Below, piece by piece: positions 1 to 8,653 of a DNA stretch of 38,792 nt; the stretch's first letter is position 1, and the number at the start of each line of letters is the position of its first letter. Under the pieces are notes generated by a model. That model ran no database searches. It was not told where the DNA came from and was given only the letters and a program-made list of their open reading frames with translations. The DNA comes from an uncultured Planctomycetales bacterium (GTDB lineage: Bacteria; Planctomycetota; Planctomycetia; Pirellulales; Thermoguttaceae). The position numbers were made by a program, and so were the translations under genes. The stretch is taken from positions 1 to 38,792 of the forward strand of contig CAMZEO010000009.1 of NCBI GenBank assembly GCA_947305735.1. The letters run 5' to 3'.

Positions 1-64
1 TTGCGGCTCTTATGCGTTAGCGACCAACGGGAGCGGAAATATTACTTTCGCGCGGAAGCGCGCG

Positions 65-84
65 CCGGGAGTCCGCCGTCGGAC
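65..84. repeat. Short palindromic repeat, copy 1 (19 of 20 bases match copy 2 at 15695)
   Basis: The sequence CCGGGAGTCCGCCGTCGGAC contains inverted arms GTCCG/CGGAC. A near-identical 20-mer, differing at one base, lies at 15695-15714. Both sit just past the 3' end of a minus-strand glycosidase gene. It may be part of a dispersed palindromic repeat family or a structured 3' end. Confidence 0.35.
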
Positions 85-168
85 CGTCGCCTTGTTTGCC
101 CGCGGCGTTCGGCGGACTTCGCCGCCTACCGATTGCGGTTCTTACGCGTCGGCGGTCAAAAGGAGATA

Positions 169-1092
169 TTATTTTCTTTCTTTAAAAATCGTTTCCCAGA
201 ATTCGCGTTCGGAACCGTCGAAAACGGCGCGGCGCATATCCCAACTTCCCTGCTGATCGCCCGTCAAATAAACAAGTTGCGTCTTGCCGTCGTATTCGAA
301 AAGATCGACGTCGGAATTGTTGATTCCTTCTCCTTCCGACGACGCGAGAATCGGGTTGAGAGGCGACTCTTCCCAATCGCGCAGATCTTTGGAACGAATC
401 GCGACCGATTCGTAGCCGCCCTTGCCGTCGGCGCGAAGATAGATAACGCAATAGTATTCGCCGCAGCGCCTTATCACGGGACACGCGGCGTAGGTCGCGC
501 CGTCGCGGCCGGCGTAATAGACGTCGGGAACCTTTTCCCAACGTTCAAGATCGTTTGATCGCGCGAACTTAAAGCAGAACTGGACGGGCTGATCGGTCTC
601 GTACGCCATTAAGTAGCCGTCTCCGTCGCGACATACGGACGAATTGAGCAGATGCTCGTTATCAGCCCGAATCGCGGGCATTTCCGTCCACGTCTCCAGA
701 TCGCGCGTCTTTAAATGAACGATCTCGATCGGTTCGAACCAATTCTTCCCCTCCGGATGACGCGCCGCGAAAACGTGCAAGACGTCTCCGTCCCCGCGCG
801 CCTCGACGTAAGCGCAGCTGAGCGTAAGGCCGACGCCGAATTCCAAAATCGTTTGACCGTTCAAATAATCGACGACGCAAAGTTTCGAGACGGAAGGATC
901 AAGAGAATCAAAAGACAGATGAATAGAGCCAATTAGAATCGGTTTTCCGCTCCAGACGACGGGAGTCGCCTCGGCGATCCGCGATTCCGGCGGAACGAGC
1001 GTCGTTCCGTCTTTTTGAAGCGGAGAATCCGCCGCCATGCAGCAAACGCAAGTCGCCAAACACAAAACAAACGTCAACGTTATTTTTTTCAT
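169..1092 (-). CDS. Secreted beta-propeller glycosidase-like protein (GH43/GH32-like fold)
   Basis: A 307-residue protein starting at an ATG that opens a Sec-type leader (Met-Lys-Lys, then a hydrophobic Cys-rich stretch to about residue 21). An in-frame extension to 1164 is possible but lacks any leader logic. The body has repeated blade-like motifs of the kind 'SxDLxxW' (RDLETWTEMP, SNDLERWEKV, SKDLRDWEES) and DGDGYLMAYETD, typical of five-bladed propeller glycoside hydrolases of the GH43/GH32/GH130 type. I cannot assign a catalytic triad or substrate. It is probably exported and acts on plant or host glycans, as other secreted glycosidases in the window suggest. The stop is TAA at 169-171; no clear U-tract terminator follows. 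Family assignment is by motif recognition only. Confidence 0.7.
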   Translation of the reverse strand: MKKITLTFVLCLATCVCCMAADSPLQKDGTTLVPPESRIAEATPVVWSGKPILIGSIHLSFDSLDPSVSKLCVVDYLNGQTILEFGVGLTLSCAYVEARGDGDVLHVFAARHPEGKNWFEPIEIVHLKTRDLETWTEMPAIRADNEHLLNSSVCRDGDGYLMAYETDQPVQFCFKFARSNDLERWEKVPDVYYAGRDGATYAACPVIRRCGEYYCVIYLRADGKGGYESVAIRSKDLRDWEESPLNPILASSEGEGINNSDVDLFEYDGKTQLVYLTGDQQGSWDMRRAVFDGSEREFWETIFKERK

Positions 1093-1203
1093 CGTCTCGC
1101 CCGTCAGCCTTTCCAATATGTCGCTCAAAAAACAAAACGCGCCGAAACAAACGCGTTGGCGCAAGTTTCAGCGACGTTCGTTAATCGTTCAACGTTTGTG
1201 AAA

Positions 1204-3621
1204 TCAATAAATCAGGTAATTGGCGCGCGTTTCCTTGAATCGCTCGATATCGTCGTTCCACAGCGGCGCGATTTCGTCGACGCTCTTGCCCTGCTTGATC
1301 ATGTCCAGCGACGCGGCGTTGAGCAGAAGCGTGTTGGCGTTTTTCGTCTCCCACTGATCGGGATAATCGGCGGCAAGTTGAGACATAAGCGCGATTCCGA
1401 CGTTAACCGCCCGCAATTTGGCGCGGTCGGTAATCGTAACGCGCAGGCCGTTGATCTCTTCGTTCGCGTATTTCGACGCGGTCGGCGTGAATTTGATCGG
1501 CTCAAATTCGACGCCGCCAAGATTCTTGTCGTTCATTTTCTTCGCGAGGTCGTCGGCGTTAATCCACGGCGCGCCAACCACTTCAAACGGCGCGTCCGTG
1601 CCGCGCCCGACTGAAATGTTCGTAAATTCCGGAATACCGAAACCGGGGTACAACAGCGCTTCGGTCAGCGAACGCATATTCGGCGAAGGATTGACCCACG
1701 TAAGACCCGTCTCGTCAAAGTATTGCGAACGAGTCCAGTTCTCGCACGGTATGATCGTCAAATCCAGATTCAACTTGTACTGATTCGCCAACATCAGCGC
1801 GATTTCGCCGACCGTCATTCCGTGTTGAATCGGCATGGGGCAGCACGCGACGAACGATTCGCGCCCGGCGTCGAGACCAGGGCCCGCGACCAGCTCTCCC
1901 CCGATTGGATTCGGACGGTCGAACACAAAGAACTTCTTGCCCATATCCGCGCACGCCTGCATCGCGTTGCACATTGAGCTGATATAGGTGTAGAACCGAA
2001 CGCCGACGTCTTGAATGTCGAAGACGAACGCGTCGACGTCTTTGAGCATCTCCGGGGTGGGACGACGCGTTTCGCCGTAAAGACTGAAGACGGGCAATCC
2101 GGATTCCGGGTCTTTGCCGTCGCCGATTTCGCTTTGTTCGAGAACGCCGTAAAGTCCGTGTTCGGGGCTAAATAAGGCGGTCATATTGACTCCGGCGTCC
2201 TGCATCGCTTTGGGGAGACGGCGACCGTCGCGAAGCAGACCCGTTTGATTCGTGAGGAGCCCGACTTTCATACCGCGCGTTTTCAGAGGCTCAAATCCGT
2301 CTCGATCCATAACGTCCGCGCCCGTAAGCGTTTCGCCTTCCGTTTTATTCGGCGAGACGTAAACGGACTTCTTGACGAATTCCGCAGCCTGCGCGGGGTC
2401 TGTTTTTTCGCGAATCGAATCGAGCGCAATATCGCCGATATGACCGCACATGCCGACGTAATTCCCCTTGCCGTCCGGATGAAGGCGATTGCCGAGGAAG
2501 ATAACGTACAGATTCATATCGGGATCAATCCAGAACGACGTGCCGGTGAATCCGCTGTGTCCGATCGCCGAAGGGCTCATCAGAAGCCCGCGATTTCCGG
2601 AATAAGGCGAACGTTTGTCCCAGCCTCGCGAACGAACGCCGCGCGGAATAATAATCGCTTCGGTCATTTGCCGGAACGCGTCTTCCGACATAATCGTCAC
2701 GGGATGATCCGGATCGTTCGCGGGCGTATACGTCCCATGCCCAAGGAGCATAGAGCCAAGAATCGCCAAGTCGGGCGCCGTGGAGAAATTGCCCGCGTGA
2801 CCGGCGATTCCGCCCATCTCGTAAGCTCGAGGATCGTGAACTTCGCCCTTGATCCAGTTTTCGTCTTCCGGCGCGCGCTTCTCGGCGGGGGCGGAACGCG
2901 CTTTTTGCTCGTCGTTCGGGTTGTAGCCCGTGTCGGCCATACCCAGCGGCAGATAAATGTTCTGACGAACGAACTCGTCCTGCGACATGCCGGTTACTTT
3001 CTCGACGACGTACCCCATCAGGATGAATCCGACGTCGCTGTACGCGAACGCTTCGCCCGGCGCCGTTCGCAACCCGAGCTTGCAGATATTGTCGAGGATT
3101 TCCGCGCGGTTGAATCCGATATAGTCTTTAATGCTGTTGTCCGGCGTGAGACCGGAAACGTGCGTCAGGCAATCGCGCACCGTGACGTTCTCTTTCCCGT
3201 TTTGACCAAATTCGGGGAAGAAACGCGTGATGCGATCGTCGTATTCGATTTTGCCGCGTTCGACGAGAATCGCGACGGCGATCGCGGTCGACGTTACTTT
3301 CGAGACCGACGCAAGGTCGTAGAGCGTGTCGGGCGTGACCGGCTCGACCGTCGGCTCCGTCTGACGGTCGCCGTAGCAGCGCAAGAGCCCGATCTTATTG
3401 CCGCGCCCAATGCAGACGACGCCGCCGGGAAAATTCCCTTCCTCGATATTCTCCTGAATAATCGCGTCGATTCTATCGAGATCCGCCGCGTCCATGTTCA
3501 ATTCGGCGGGATCGACGATCGGACACGCCATTTTCGCGGGATCCGGATAATCCGCCGCCGTCGCGGCGACGCCCAAAAGCGCGACGCACCACGACAAAAA
3601 CAAAGTCGATAACTTCTTCAT
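1204..3621 (-). CDS. Secreted beta-lactamase-fold hydrolase fused to exo-beta-N-acetylmuramidase (NamZ/DUF1343)
   Basis: An 805-residue exported protein. The ATG at 3621 follows an AAGGA ribosome site and opens a signal peptide ending near ATAADY. Residues about 35-400 form a serine beta-lactamase/DD-peptidase fold, with SVSK (S-x-x-K, near residue 107), YSD (near 193) and HSG (near 355). Residues about 437-805 match DUF1343, now known as NamZ (family GH171), which releases MurNAc from the non-reducing end of peptidoglycan; SPEHG, FDIQDVGVRFYTY and FDRPNPIGG are visible. In Bacillus subtilis the separate genes namZ and amiE (a beta-lactamase-fold amidase) are neighbours in a muropeptide-recycling cluster. 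The fusion therefore suggests that both steps act outside the cytoplasm on cell-wall fragments. The amidase (rather than esterase) role of the first half is inferred. Confidence 0.85.
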   Translation of the reverse strand: MKKLSTLFLSWCVALLGVAATAADYPDPAKMACPIVDPAELNMDAADLDRIDAIIQENIEEGNFPGGVVCIGRGNKIGLLRCYGDRQTEPTVEPVTPDTLYDLASVSKVTSTAIAVAILVERGKIEYDDRITRFFPEFGQNGKENVTVRDCLTHVSGLTPDNSIKDYIGFNRAEILDNICKLGLRTAPGEAFAYSDVGFILMGYVVEKVTGMSQDEFVRQNIYLPLGMADTGYNPNDEQKARSAPAEKRAPEDENWIKGEVHDPRAYEMGGIAGHAGNFSTAPDLAILGSMLLGHGTYTPANDPDHPVTIMSEDAFRQMTEAIIIPRGVRSRGWDKRSPYSGNRGLLMSPSAIGHSGFTGTSFWIDPDMNLYVIFLGNRLHPDGKGNYVGMCGHIGDIALDSIREKTDPAQAAEFVKKSVYVSPNKTEGETLTGADVMDRDGFEPLKTRGMKVGLLTNQTGLLRDGRRLPKAMQDAGVNMTALFSPEHGLYGVLEQSEIGDGKDPESGLPVFSLYGETRRPTPEMLKDVDAFVFDIQDVGVRFYTYISSMCNAMQACADMGKKFFVFDRPNPIGGELVAGPGLDAGRESFVACCPMPIQHGMTVGEIALMLANQYKLNLDLTIIPCENWTRSQYFDETGLTWVNPSPNMRSLTEALLYPGFGIPEFTNISVGRGTDAPFEVVGAPWINADDLAKKMNDKNLGGVEFEPIKFTPTASKYANEEINGLRVTITDRAKLRAVNVGIALMSQLAADYPDQWETKNANTLLLNAASLDMIKQGKSVDEIAPLWNDDIERFKETRANYLIY

Positions 3622-4008
3622 AGTATTCCTTTTAGGGAACGTTGCCAACAATGGAAACTCCGTCGAACCGCCTTCAATAGCGGCTCAAAACACGCGCTCC
3701 ATTCTACACGTTTCTCGAATGAAAAACAAGAGAACGCGACCGTTTTTTTGCCGCGTCCTCTTATTTCCCCGCTTTTCCGACGAGAAGGTCCTTTTTGCAA
3801 CGATTTCTATTTGGCGCGCGATAAGTTTTGGCGTTGCGCGTTTTTTATCGCGCGCGCAACCTTTTTAACGAATAACTCTCGGTCATTCCCCGACAAAATC
3901 GAAAGTCGTCGGAAATTGTTCCGTAAAAAACTCTTAGTTTTCGCCGCTCCAAGGACTAATTTTCAAATATGTTTGACAAAGAATCTTGTAAAACCCTGTA
4001 AAAACCGA
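3622..4008. other. Gene-free spacer with an 11-bp inverted repeat
   Basis: No supported gene. The stretch is AT-rich compared with its neighbours and contains a perfect inverted repeat, GCGCGCGATAA at 3814-3824 and its complement at 3845-3855, separated by 20 bases. A short T-run follows on the plus strand. It could act as a terminator of the methyltransferase gene upstream, but there is no good U-tract on the minus strand. Small open frames on both strands here lack ribosome sites. Confidence 0.5.
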
Positions 4009-5502
4009 TCATTGCTCTTGGCGTTGTTTTCCTCCTTTGACGAAAGCATATTCAAGGTAGATCTTTAAGTCTTTTGATGAAAACGCGTAATAACCTCCGC
4101 TTTTATATTTTTTGAGCAGAGAAATATAAGTTATAAATTCTCTCGCGCATAATAGAGACTTAACAACGTCGTAAGAAAAGGAAGAGATAATGTACAACCC
4201 GGCGTAAACTCCCGTTCCTTCAGGACTAAAAACAAGCTTTATATCTTTAACGTCTCTGATTAACGCGTTGACGGCAATTTTGTTCTTATAGACGTCTTTA
4301 ATTCCCTGCGTTCTACCGAATCCGTGCCATTCCTCTGGATTTGCGATACTTCTTTTCTTCAAAAGAAGAGAACGCTCGGAATAGCGCTTTTCCAAATCTT
4401 TGTTTTTCGCCAGTATTTCATAAGGAATTAACTTTCCGTTTTCGTATGGAAAAATACATCGCGTCCATTTTCCAGTCGACGCCTTAACAACGGGAATCGT
4501 ATGTTCATAGTTCAGCGAATCGCCGATAAAAAAGGAGTCCGCCAACGTGGCGAACCCGTTTTTAACCTGGAAATTCTTTCCGTCCTTCCCCAAAGCGAAG
4601 ATTTCTTTTAACGTCCGCAGTTTATCTTTCGAAGAAAAGTAAAACTGATCGTTAAAATAGAAGTCGTCGACGCGCAGGACGTCGACTGGTTTTAACGCGC
4701 CGTCGTATTCGTAGACGTCGGTCGTTTTTTTTGTTCTGTTTTTTTTCAAAACGACGATCGCGGTGTACGCGGTCGCGTCAAATACTTGATAATGCCCCAA
4801 ATCGACGAGCTTTTCAAGGAGATTATGTTGAACGATACGCCTTCTTAACGAAGTTCCCGCAAGGCTGTTAAAAAAAGAACTTGGCGTGATATAACCCAAA
4901 GTTCCGTTTGGCGCGAGCATTTGAAGACCTATCTCGTAAAAAACGAGGTATAGATCAGTCATTCCTCCCCGGGCGAATTCAAATTGCTTAACGCGATCAA
5001 ACGATTTCCCTAAATTATGCGCGCGAATATAAGGGGGATTTCCAAGCGCGTAATCCATTTTTCCGTCGTATCGTTTAACGGACAAAGCGTCGGCGCAAAC
5101 GACGTCCCAACGAACGTTCGCGACGCCGTATTGAGCGGCGATTAAATCGAGCTTTTCAACGCACTTGCAACGTTCTTCTTCGTCAATCTCAACGCCATGC
5201 ACAAATTGCTCCAAGTGTTCTTTGAGATGCTCGGGACGTTCTTCGCAGTAACGTTTAACGATTTCCGCCAGAAACGCGCCGTCGCCGCAACTGTTGTCAA
5301 TGACGTGTCGTCCAACTATTCTTTTACCGGAGTAACCGGATAAATTCAATATTTCGCAGACAATGGATCGCGGAGTATAAACTCTTCCAAACGACTTTTT
5401 TTTATCGCCGTTTGCAAGAACAATCGGAACGTCGGGCAAAGTCGGAACGGATTGGTTTTCGTCGGACAAATCAGACAACGTCTCAGATCGTTCACGTCCC
5501 AT
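4009..5502 (-). CDS. N6-adenine DNA methyltransferase (Eco57I/TaqI-like), apparently orphan
   Basis: A 497-residue protein; the ATG at 5502 has GGAGG six bases upstream, which decides against the TTG one codon earlier. Motif I-like DNSCGDGAF is near residue 67 and the catalytic NPPY motif lies in ALGNPPYIRAHN near residue 155, as in gamma-class N6-adenine methyltransferases. The C-terminal half (about 300-497) resembles the TaqI-like target-recognition domain. No restriction endonuclease or specificity subunit lies on either side within the window, so it could be a solitary methylase or a single-chain restriction-modification relic. The gene is visibly richer in A/T than the flanking genes, which fits recent transfer. 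Target sequence cannot be read from the protein. Confidence 0.82.
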   Translation of the reverse strand: MGRERSETLSDLSDENQSVPTLPDVPIVLANGDKKKSFGRVYTPRSIVCEILNLSGYSGKRIVGRHVIDNSCGDGAFLAEIVKRYCEERPEHLKEHLEQFVHGVEIDEEERCKCVEKLDLIAAQYGVANVRWDVVCADALSVKRYDGKMDYALGNPPYIRAHNLGKSFDRVKQFEFARGGMTDLYLVFYEIGLQMLAPNGTLGYITPSSFFNSLAGTSLRRRIVQHNLLEKLVDLGHYQVFDATAYTAIVVLKKNRTKKTTDVYEYDGALKPVDVLRVDDFYFNDQFYFSSKDKLRTLKEIFALGKDGKNFQVKNGFATLADSFFIGDSLNYEHTIPVVKASTGKWTRCIFPYENGKLIPYEILAKNKDLEKRYSERSLLLKKRSIANPEEWHGFGRTQGIKDVYKNKIAVNALIRDVKDIKLVFSPEGTGVYAGLYIISSFSYDVVKSLLCAREFITYISLLKKYKSGGYYAFSSKDLKIYLEYAFVKGGKQRQEQ

Positions 5503-5590
5503 CAACTTCCTCCGCGATACGGAAGCTCATATTTTGCAAGCGGCTTAACTTCAAAAACGACCGTTATTTTTCTAAACGCAAAGAACAAAC

Positions 5591-5628
5591 GCAAAGAAGT
5601 CGAGCGAATTGCCGTTCGACTTCTTTGC
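5591..5628 (-). terminator. Rho-independent terminator of aspS
   Basis: A perfect 13-bp stem (5591-5603 with 5616-5628) with a 12-base loop lies 27 bases past the aspS stop. On the minus strand it is followed by a T-rich stretch (GTTTGTTCTTTG). Confidence 0.75.
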
Positions 5629-5654
5629 CTCAATCTCGCGATAAAACGAAAAGC

Positions 5655-7448
5655 TCAATCTTCCTTCCCGTCGACAGTCGTCTTAATCGCAAGTTCTTCC
5701 AGCTGTTTGGGCGCGACTTCGGCGGGAGCGCCGGTCATGAGGTCGCTCGCCTTGGTCGTTTTTGGGAAGGCGATGCAGTCGCGGATATTGTCGATTCCCG
5801 CGAAGAGCATGACAACGCGGTCGAGCCCGAGCGCAAGTCCGCCGTGAGGCGGAGCGCCAAATTGAAGCGCGTCGACCAGGAACCCGAACTGCTCTTTGGC
5901 CTGTTCGCGCGTCATGCCGAGCAAGCCGAAGACTTTGTTCTGAACGTCGCCGTCGTGAATACGAATCGTGCCGCCGCCCGCTTCAAACCCGTTGAGAACA
6001 AGGTCGTAAGCCTGCGCGCGTATCGAACGTATCGCGTCGGCGTCTCCGTCGAGTTTTGGCAGATCCTCGACCAGCGGCATCGTGAACGGATGGTGCATGG
6101 CGACCCAGCGATTCTCCTCTTCGTCCCAATCGAACATCGGGAATTTGACAACCCAGCAGAAGTTCATTTCATCGGGGTCGTACAACTTGAGTTCCGCGGC
6201 AAGCCTTCGACGCAATCCGTTCAAAACGCGACACGTAAGATTGAAGTCGCCGCACGAGAACAAAAGCAGGTCGTTCGCTTGCGCGTCGAGTTTCGCGCCG
6301 ATCGCCTCGAGCGCTTCCGCCGAGAAATTCTTGGCGCTCGAGCCGGTCAATTTGCCTTCGGCGTCGACTTTGAACCAGACGATCCCCTTGGCTCCGAATT
6401 GTTCGGCCGTCCACGTCGTCAGGTTGTCGATATCTTTGCGGCTGAACTTGTCGGCGGCGTTTTTGACGTTGATTCCGCGAACGCGTCCGCCCTTGCTTTC
6501 CGCGACCGAACGAAAGACCTTAAAGTCTACCGTCTTCGCGATTTCGGTAACGTCTTTGAGTTCCATGCCAAACCGCAAATCGGGCGCGTCATGACCGAAG
6601 CGTTCCATCGCCTCGTCGTAGGTGACGCGCGGAATCGGGAGCGCGATTTCCTTCCCTTTGACGTCTTTCATTAGCCGCGCGACCAGTCGGCTAATCAGGT
6701 CGATAATATCTTCCATATCGACAAACGACATCTCGACGTCGAGTTGCGTGAATTCCGGCTGTCGGTCGGCGCGCAGGTCTTCGTCGCGGAAACAGCGCGC
6801 CACCTGGACGTAGCGGTCGTATCCGGCGATCATAAGGAGCTGCTTGTAGAGTTGCGGCGATTGAGGCAGCGCGTAGAAGGCGCCTCGGGTGATCCGGCTT
6901 GGCACGAGATAGTCGCGCGCGCCTTCCGGGGTGCTCTTGCCGAGGACGGGCGTTTCGACTTCGAGGAAACCGTTTTCGTCGAAGTAGTCTCGCAACGTCT
7001 TGGTAATTCGGTGTCTAAGCGCGAGGACGCGCTGCATTTCCGGACGACGCAAGTCGAGATAACGATACTTGAGCCGCATCTCTTCCGACGGAATCTCGGG
7101 CGCGGAAGGAAGGAACGGAACAGGTTTCGAACGGTTGAAAACGACGAGTTTGGTCGCTTTGATTTCAATTTCGCCCGTGGCCATGTCGGGATTGATCAGT
7201 CCGTCCGGACGCGCGAGAACTTCGCCCGTGATCTGAACGACGTCTTCGTTGTGAATCGTCTTGACAAGTTCGAAGAGTTCCGCGTCTTCGGAGACGTTGA
7301 AGACCGTCTGCGTCTTGCCGTAACGGTCGCGAAGATTGACAAAAAACACTCCGCTGTGGTCGCGCGCGGAGTCGACCCAACCGCATAGCGACACAGTTTC
7401 GCCTACGTTCGCGCGGCGCAACTCGCCGCAAGTTTTAGTTCGAAACAC
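5655..7448 (-). CDS. aspS: Aspartyl-tRNA synthetase, bacterial type
   Basis: A 597-residue class II synthetase that charges tRNA-Asp (or tRNA-Asp and tRNA-Asn if the cell uses the indirect Asn route, which cannot be judged here). The N-terminal OB-fold anticodon-binding domain (about 1-110, with SLCGWVDSARDHSG) is followed by the catalytic core: motif 1 around FLEVETPVLGKSTPEGARDY, motif 2 FRDEDLRADRQPEFTQ, and motif 3 GLALGLDRVVML. The bacterial-specific GAD insertion lies at about 290-420. Length is normal. Translation starts at GTG (7448), with AAGGA eight bases upstream. The gene stands alone with its own terminator at 5591-5628. Confidence 0.97.
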   Translation of the reverse strand: MFRTKTCGELRRANVGETVSLCGWVDSARDHSGVFFVNLRDRYGKTQTVFNVSEDAELFELVKTIHNEDVVQITGEVLARPDGLINPDMATGEIEIKATKLVVFNRSKPVPFLPSAPEIPSEEMRLKYRYLDLRRPEMQRVLALRHRITKTLRDYFDENGFLEVETPVLGKSTPEGARDYLVPSRITRGAFYALPQSPQLYKQLLMIAGYDRYVQVARCFRDEDLRADRQPEFTQLDVEMSFVDMEDIIDLISRLVARLMKDVKGKEIALPIPRVTYDEAMERFGHDAPDLRFGMELKDVTEIAKTVDFKVFRSVAESKGGRVRGINVKNAADKFSRKDIDNLTTWTAEQFGAKGIVWFKVDAEGKLTGSSAKNFSAEALEAIGAKLDAQANDLLLFSCGDFNLTCRVLNGLRRRLAAELKLYDPDEMNFCWVVKFPMFDWDEEENRWVAMHHPFTMPLVEDLPKLDGDADAIRSIRAQAYDLVLNGFEAGGGTIRIHDGDVQNKVFGLLGMTREQAKEQFGFLVDALQFGAPPHGGLALGLDRVVMLFAGIDNIRDCIAFPKTTKASDLMTGAPAEVAPKQLEELAIKTTVDGKED

Positions 7449-7598
7449 CCTTAGGTTCCTTATCTTTTAATTGATTGCGCGACGCCGACGTTCCGAGAGA
7501 ACGTCGCAAAAACGCCGTTTCCCTATTGTAGAACAAAACCCCCGTTCGACTAGCGCCCTGTCCGACTCTTTGCGAAAAACGTCGCGATAGCGATCCGC

Positions 7599-8348
7599 TC
7601 AAAGCTCGCCCGACGCCGAAGCGCTTTCTTGGTCGCGATCATGGTCATGGTCGTGATCATGGTCGTGATCATGATCAAGGTCATGATCATGGTCGCGCTC
7701 GTGAACATGGTCGCGCATATGGCGATTGGTTTCTTCGACGCGGCGCCGAAACTCTTCAACCTTTTCTTTTAATTCGGCAAGTCCTCCGTTCTCGAGCCTC
7801 TCTATTTCCTTGCGGAGATCGTTGATTACTCGCCGACTTTCTTCTTCCTCGAGAGGACGGTTCCTAAAAGAAACGCTCTTCTTCAACATCGCGACGATGG
7901 ATTCGTAGACGAGAGGGTAGCGGTCGGGCGTCGCGAGATAATCGAGAACGAGCGCGAGGAATTCCTTTTCGGAGGCGGGATCAAGTCGGTACGTTTCCAG
8001 AAAAACTTCGGCGTTTTGGGCGACGTCGTTCGCGCCGTCGTATTCGTATTCGACTTTTTTCGCGCCGATTTTTCCGTTTTCGTCGACCCAGCGCGGCTCG
8101 TCTTTCGCCAGTCCGCGTTCTTTGACGCGTTTGCAAAAGACCGACTCTCGTTCGACCGTCTTGTAATTGCAAAACCAAACGAACTTGGTCGTTTTTTCGA
8201 GCCCCGAATCGAGATCGAAACTAGTTTTCTCCCCGCGTTTGAACATGAACGCGTAACCGGCGAAAAGAACAAGGATAAGCGTTACGACAAAAACGACGAG
8301 GATCGCGTTGGACGATTTCGTCTCTCCGGATGCGTTGGGTTCGGACAT
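7599..8348 (-). CDS. Single-pass membrane protein with coiled coil and His/Asp-repeat tail
   Basis: A 249-residue protein of unknown family. The ATG at 8348 (MSEPNAS) is preferred over a start ten codons upstream because an AAAGGA site lies upstream of it. A hydrophobic helix (AILVVFVVTLILVLFAGYAF) spans about residues 15-35. A globular part follows, then a charged coiled coil at about 165-220 (RRVINDLRKEIERLENGG), and a tail of alternating His and Asp running nearly to the C-terminus. Such His/Asp tails usually bind divalent metals such as Zn, Ni or Cu. If the helix is a signal anchor the tail would be periplasmic. The tail is encoded by a near-perfect short tandem repeat, so its length may vary between strains. 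The metal-binding role is inferred. Confidence 0.7.
   Translation of the reverse strand: MSEPNASGETKSSNAILVVFVVTLILVLFAGYAFMFKRGEKTSFDLDSGLEKTTKFVWFCNYKTVERESVFCKRVKERGLAKDEPRWVDENGKIGAKKVEYEYDGANDVAQNAEVFLETYRLDPASEKEFLALVLDYLATPDRYPLVYESIVAMLKKSVSFRNRPLEEEESRRVINDLRKEIERLENGGLAELKEKVEEFRRRVEETNRHMRDHVHERDHDHDLDHDHDHDHDHDHDRDQESASASGEL
7629..7712. repeat. Short tandem repeat encoding the His/Asp tail
   Basis: The tract is built of GATCATGGTC-like units with six-base periodicity and encodes alternating His-Asp on the minus strand. Repeat tracts of this kind change length by slippage. Confidence 0.7.
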
Positions 8349-8535
8349 GGCGACAAGGTTCCTTTTGGAAAGAGTCAACTACTCGGCGCGTTTTTCGCGC
8401 CGTTCCGTTAGTTTACTCCAAGGCGCGGACATAACAAGCGGCGTCGACCGTTTTCGGAACGACTCGAGATCGTCGGAATCTGATGGAAAAACGCTCCGAA
8501 TATCGACGTTTTTTTGTGAAAAAACGTTTTCGCTC

Positions 8536-8564
8536 TTTTACGCGCGCGGCTCGAGCGCTATAAT
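8536..8564 (+). promoter_or_regulatory. Sigma70-type promoter for the acidic protein gene
   Basis: TTTTAC (8536-8541) and a perfect TATAAT (8559-8564) are separated by 17 bases. The predicted start point lies about 80 bases before the ATG at 8654. The -10 box matches the consensus fully; the -35 box matches in part. Confidence 0.65.
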
Positions 8565-8653
8565 GACCCCGCGTTTTGGAGCGCGGTTCCGAAACGTCGA
8601 ATCGCAAGTTTTCGGCTCTGGCGCCGAACGTTGACCCCGCGGCAGGAAGGAAT

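Noticed and set aside
1..558. An open frame entering from the left edge on the plus strand
   Set aside because: It overlaps the propeller glycosidase gene in antisense. Its composition is shadow-like and it has no family motif.
2245..3612. A 455-residue open frame on the plus strand
   Set aside because: It is antisense to the NamZ fusion, is Arg/Asp-rich as expected from the reverse of GAC/GTC codons, and has no ribosome site or family motif.
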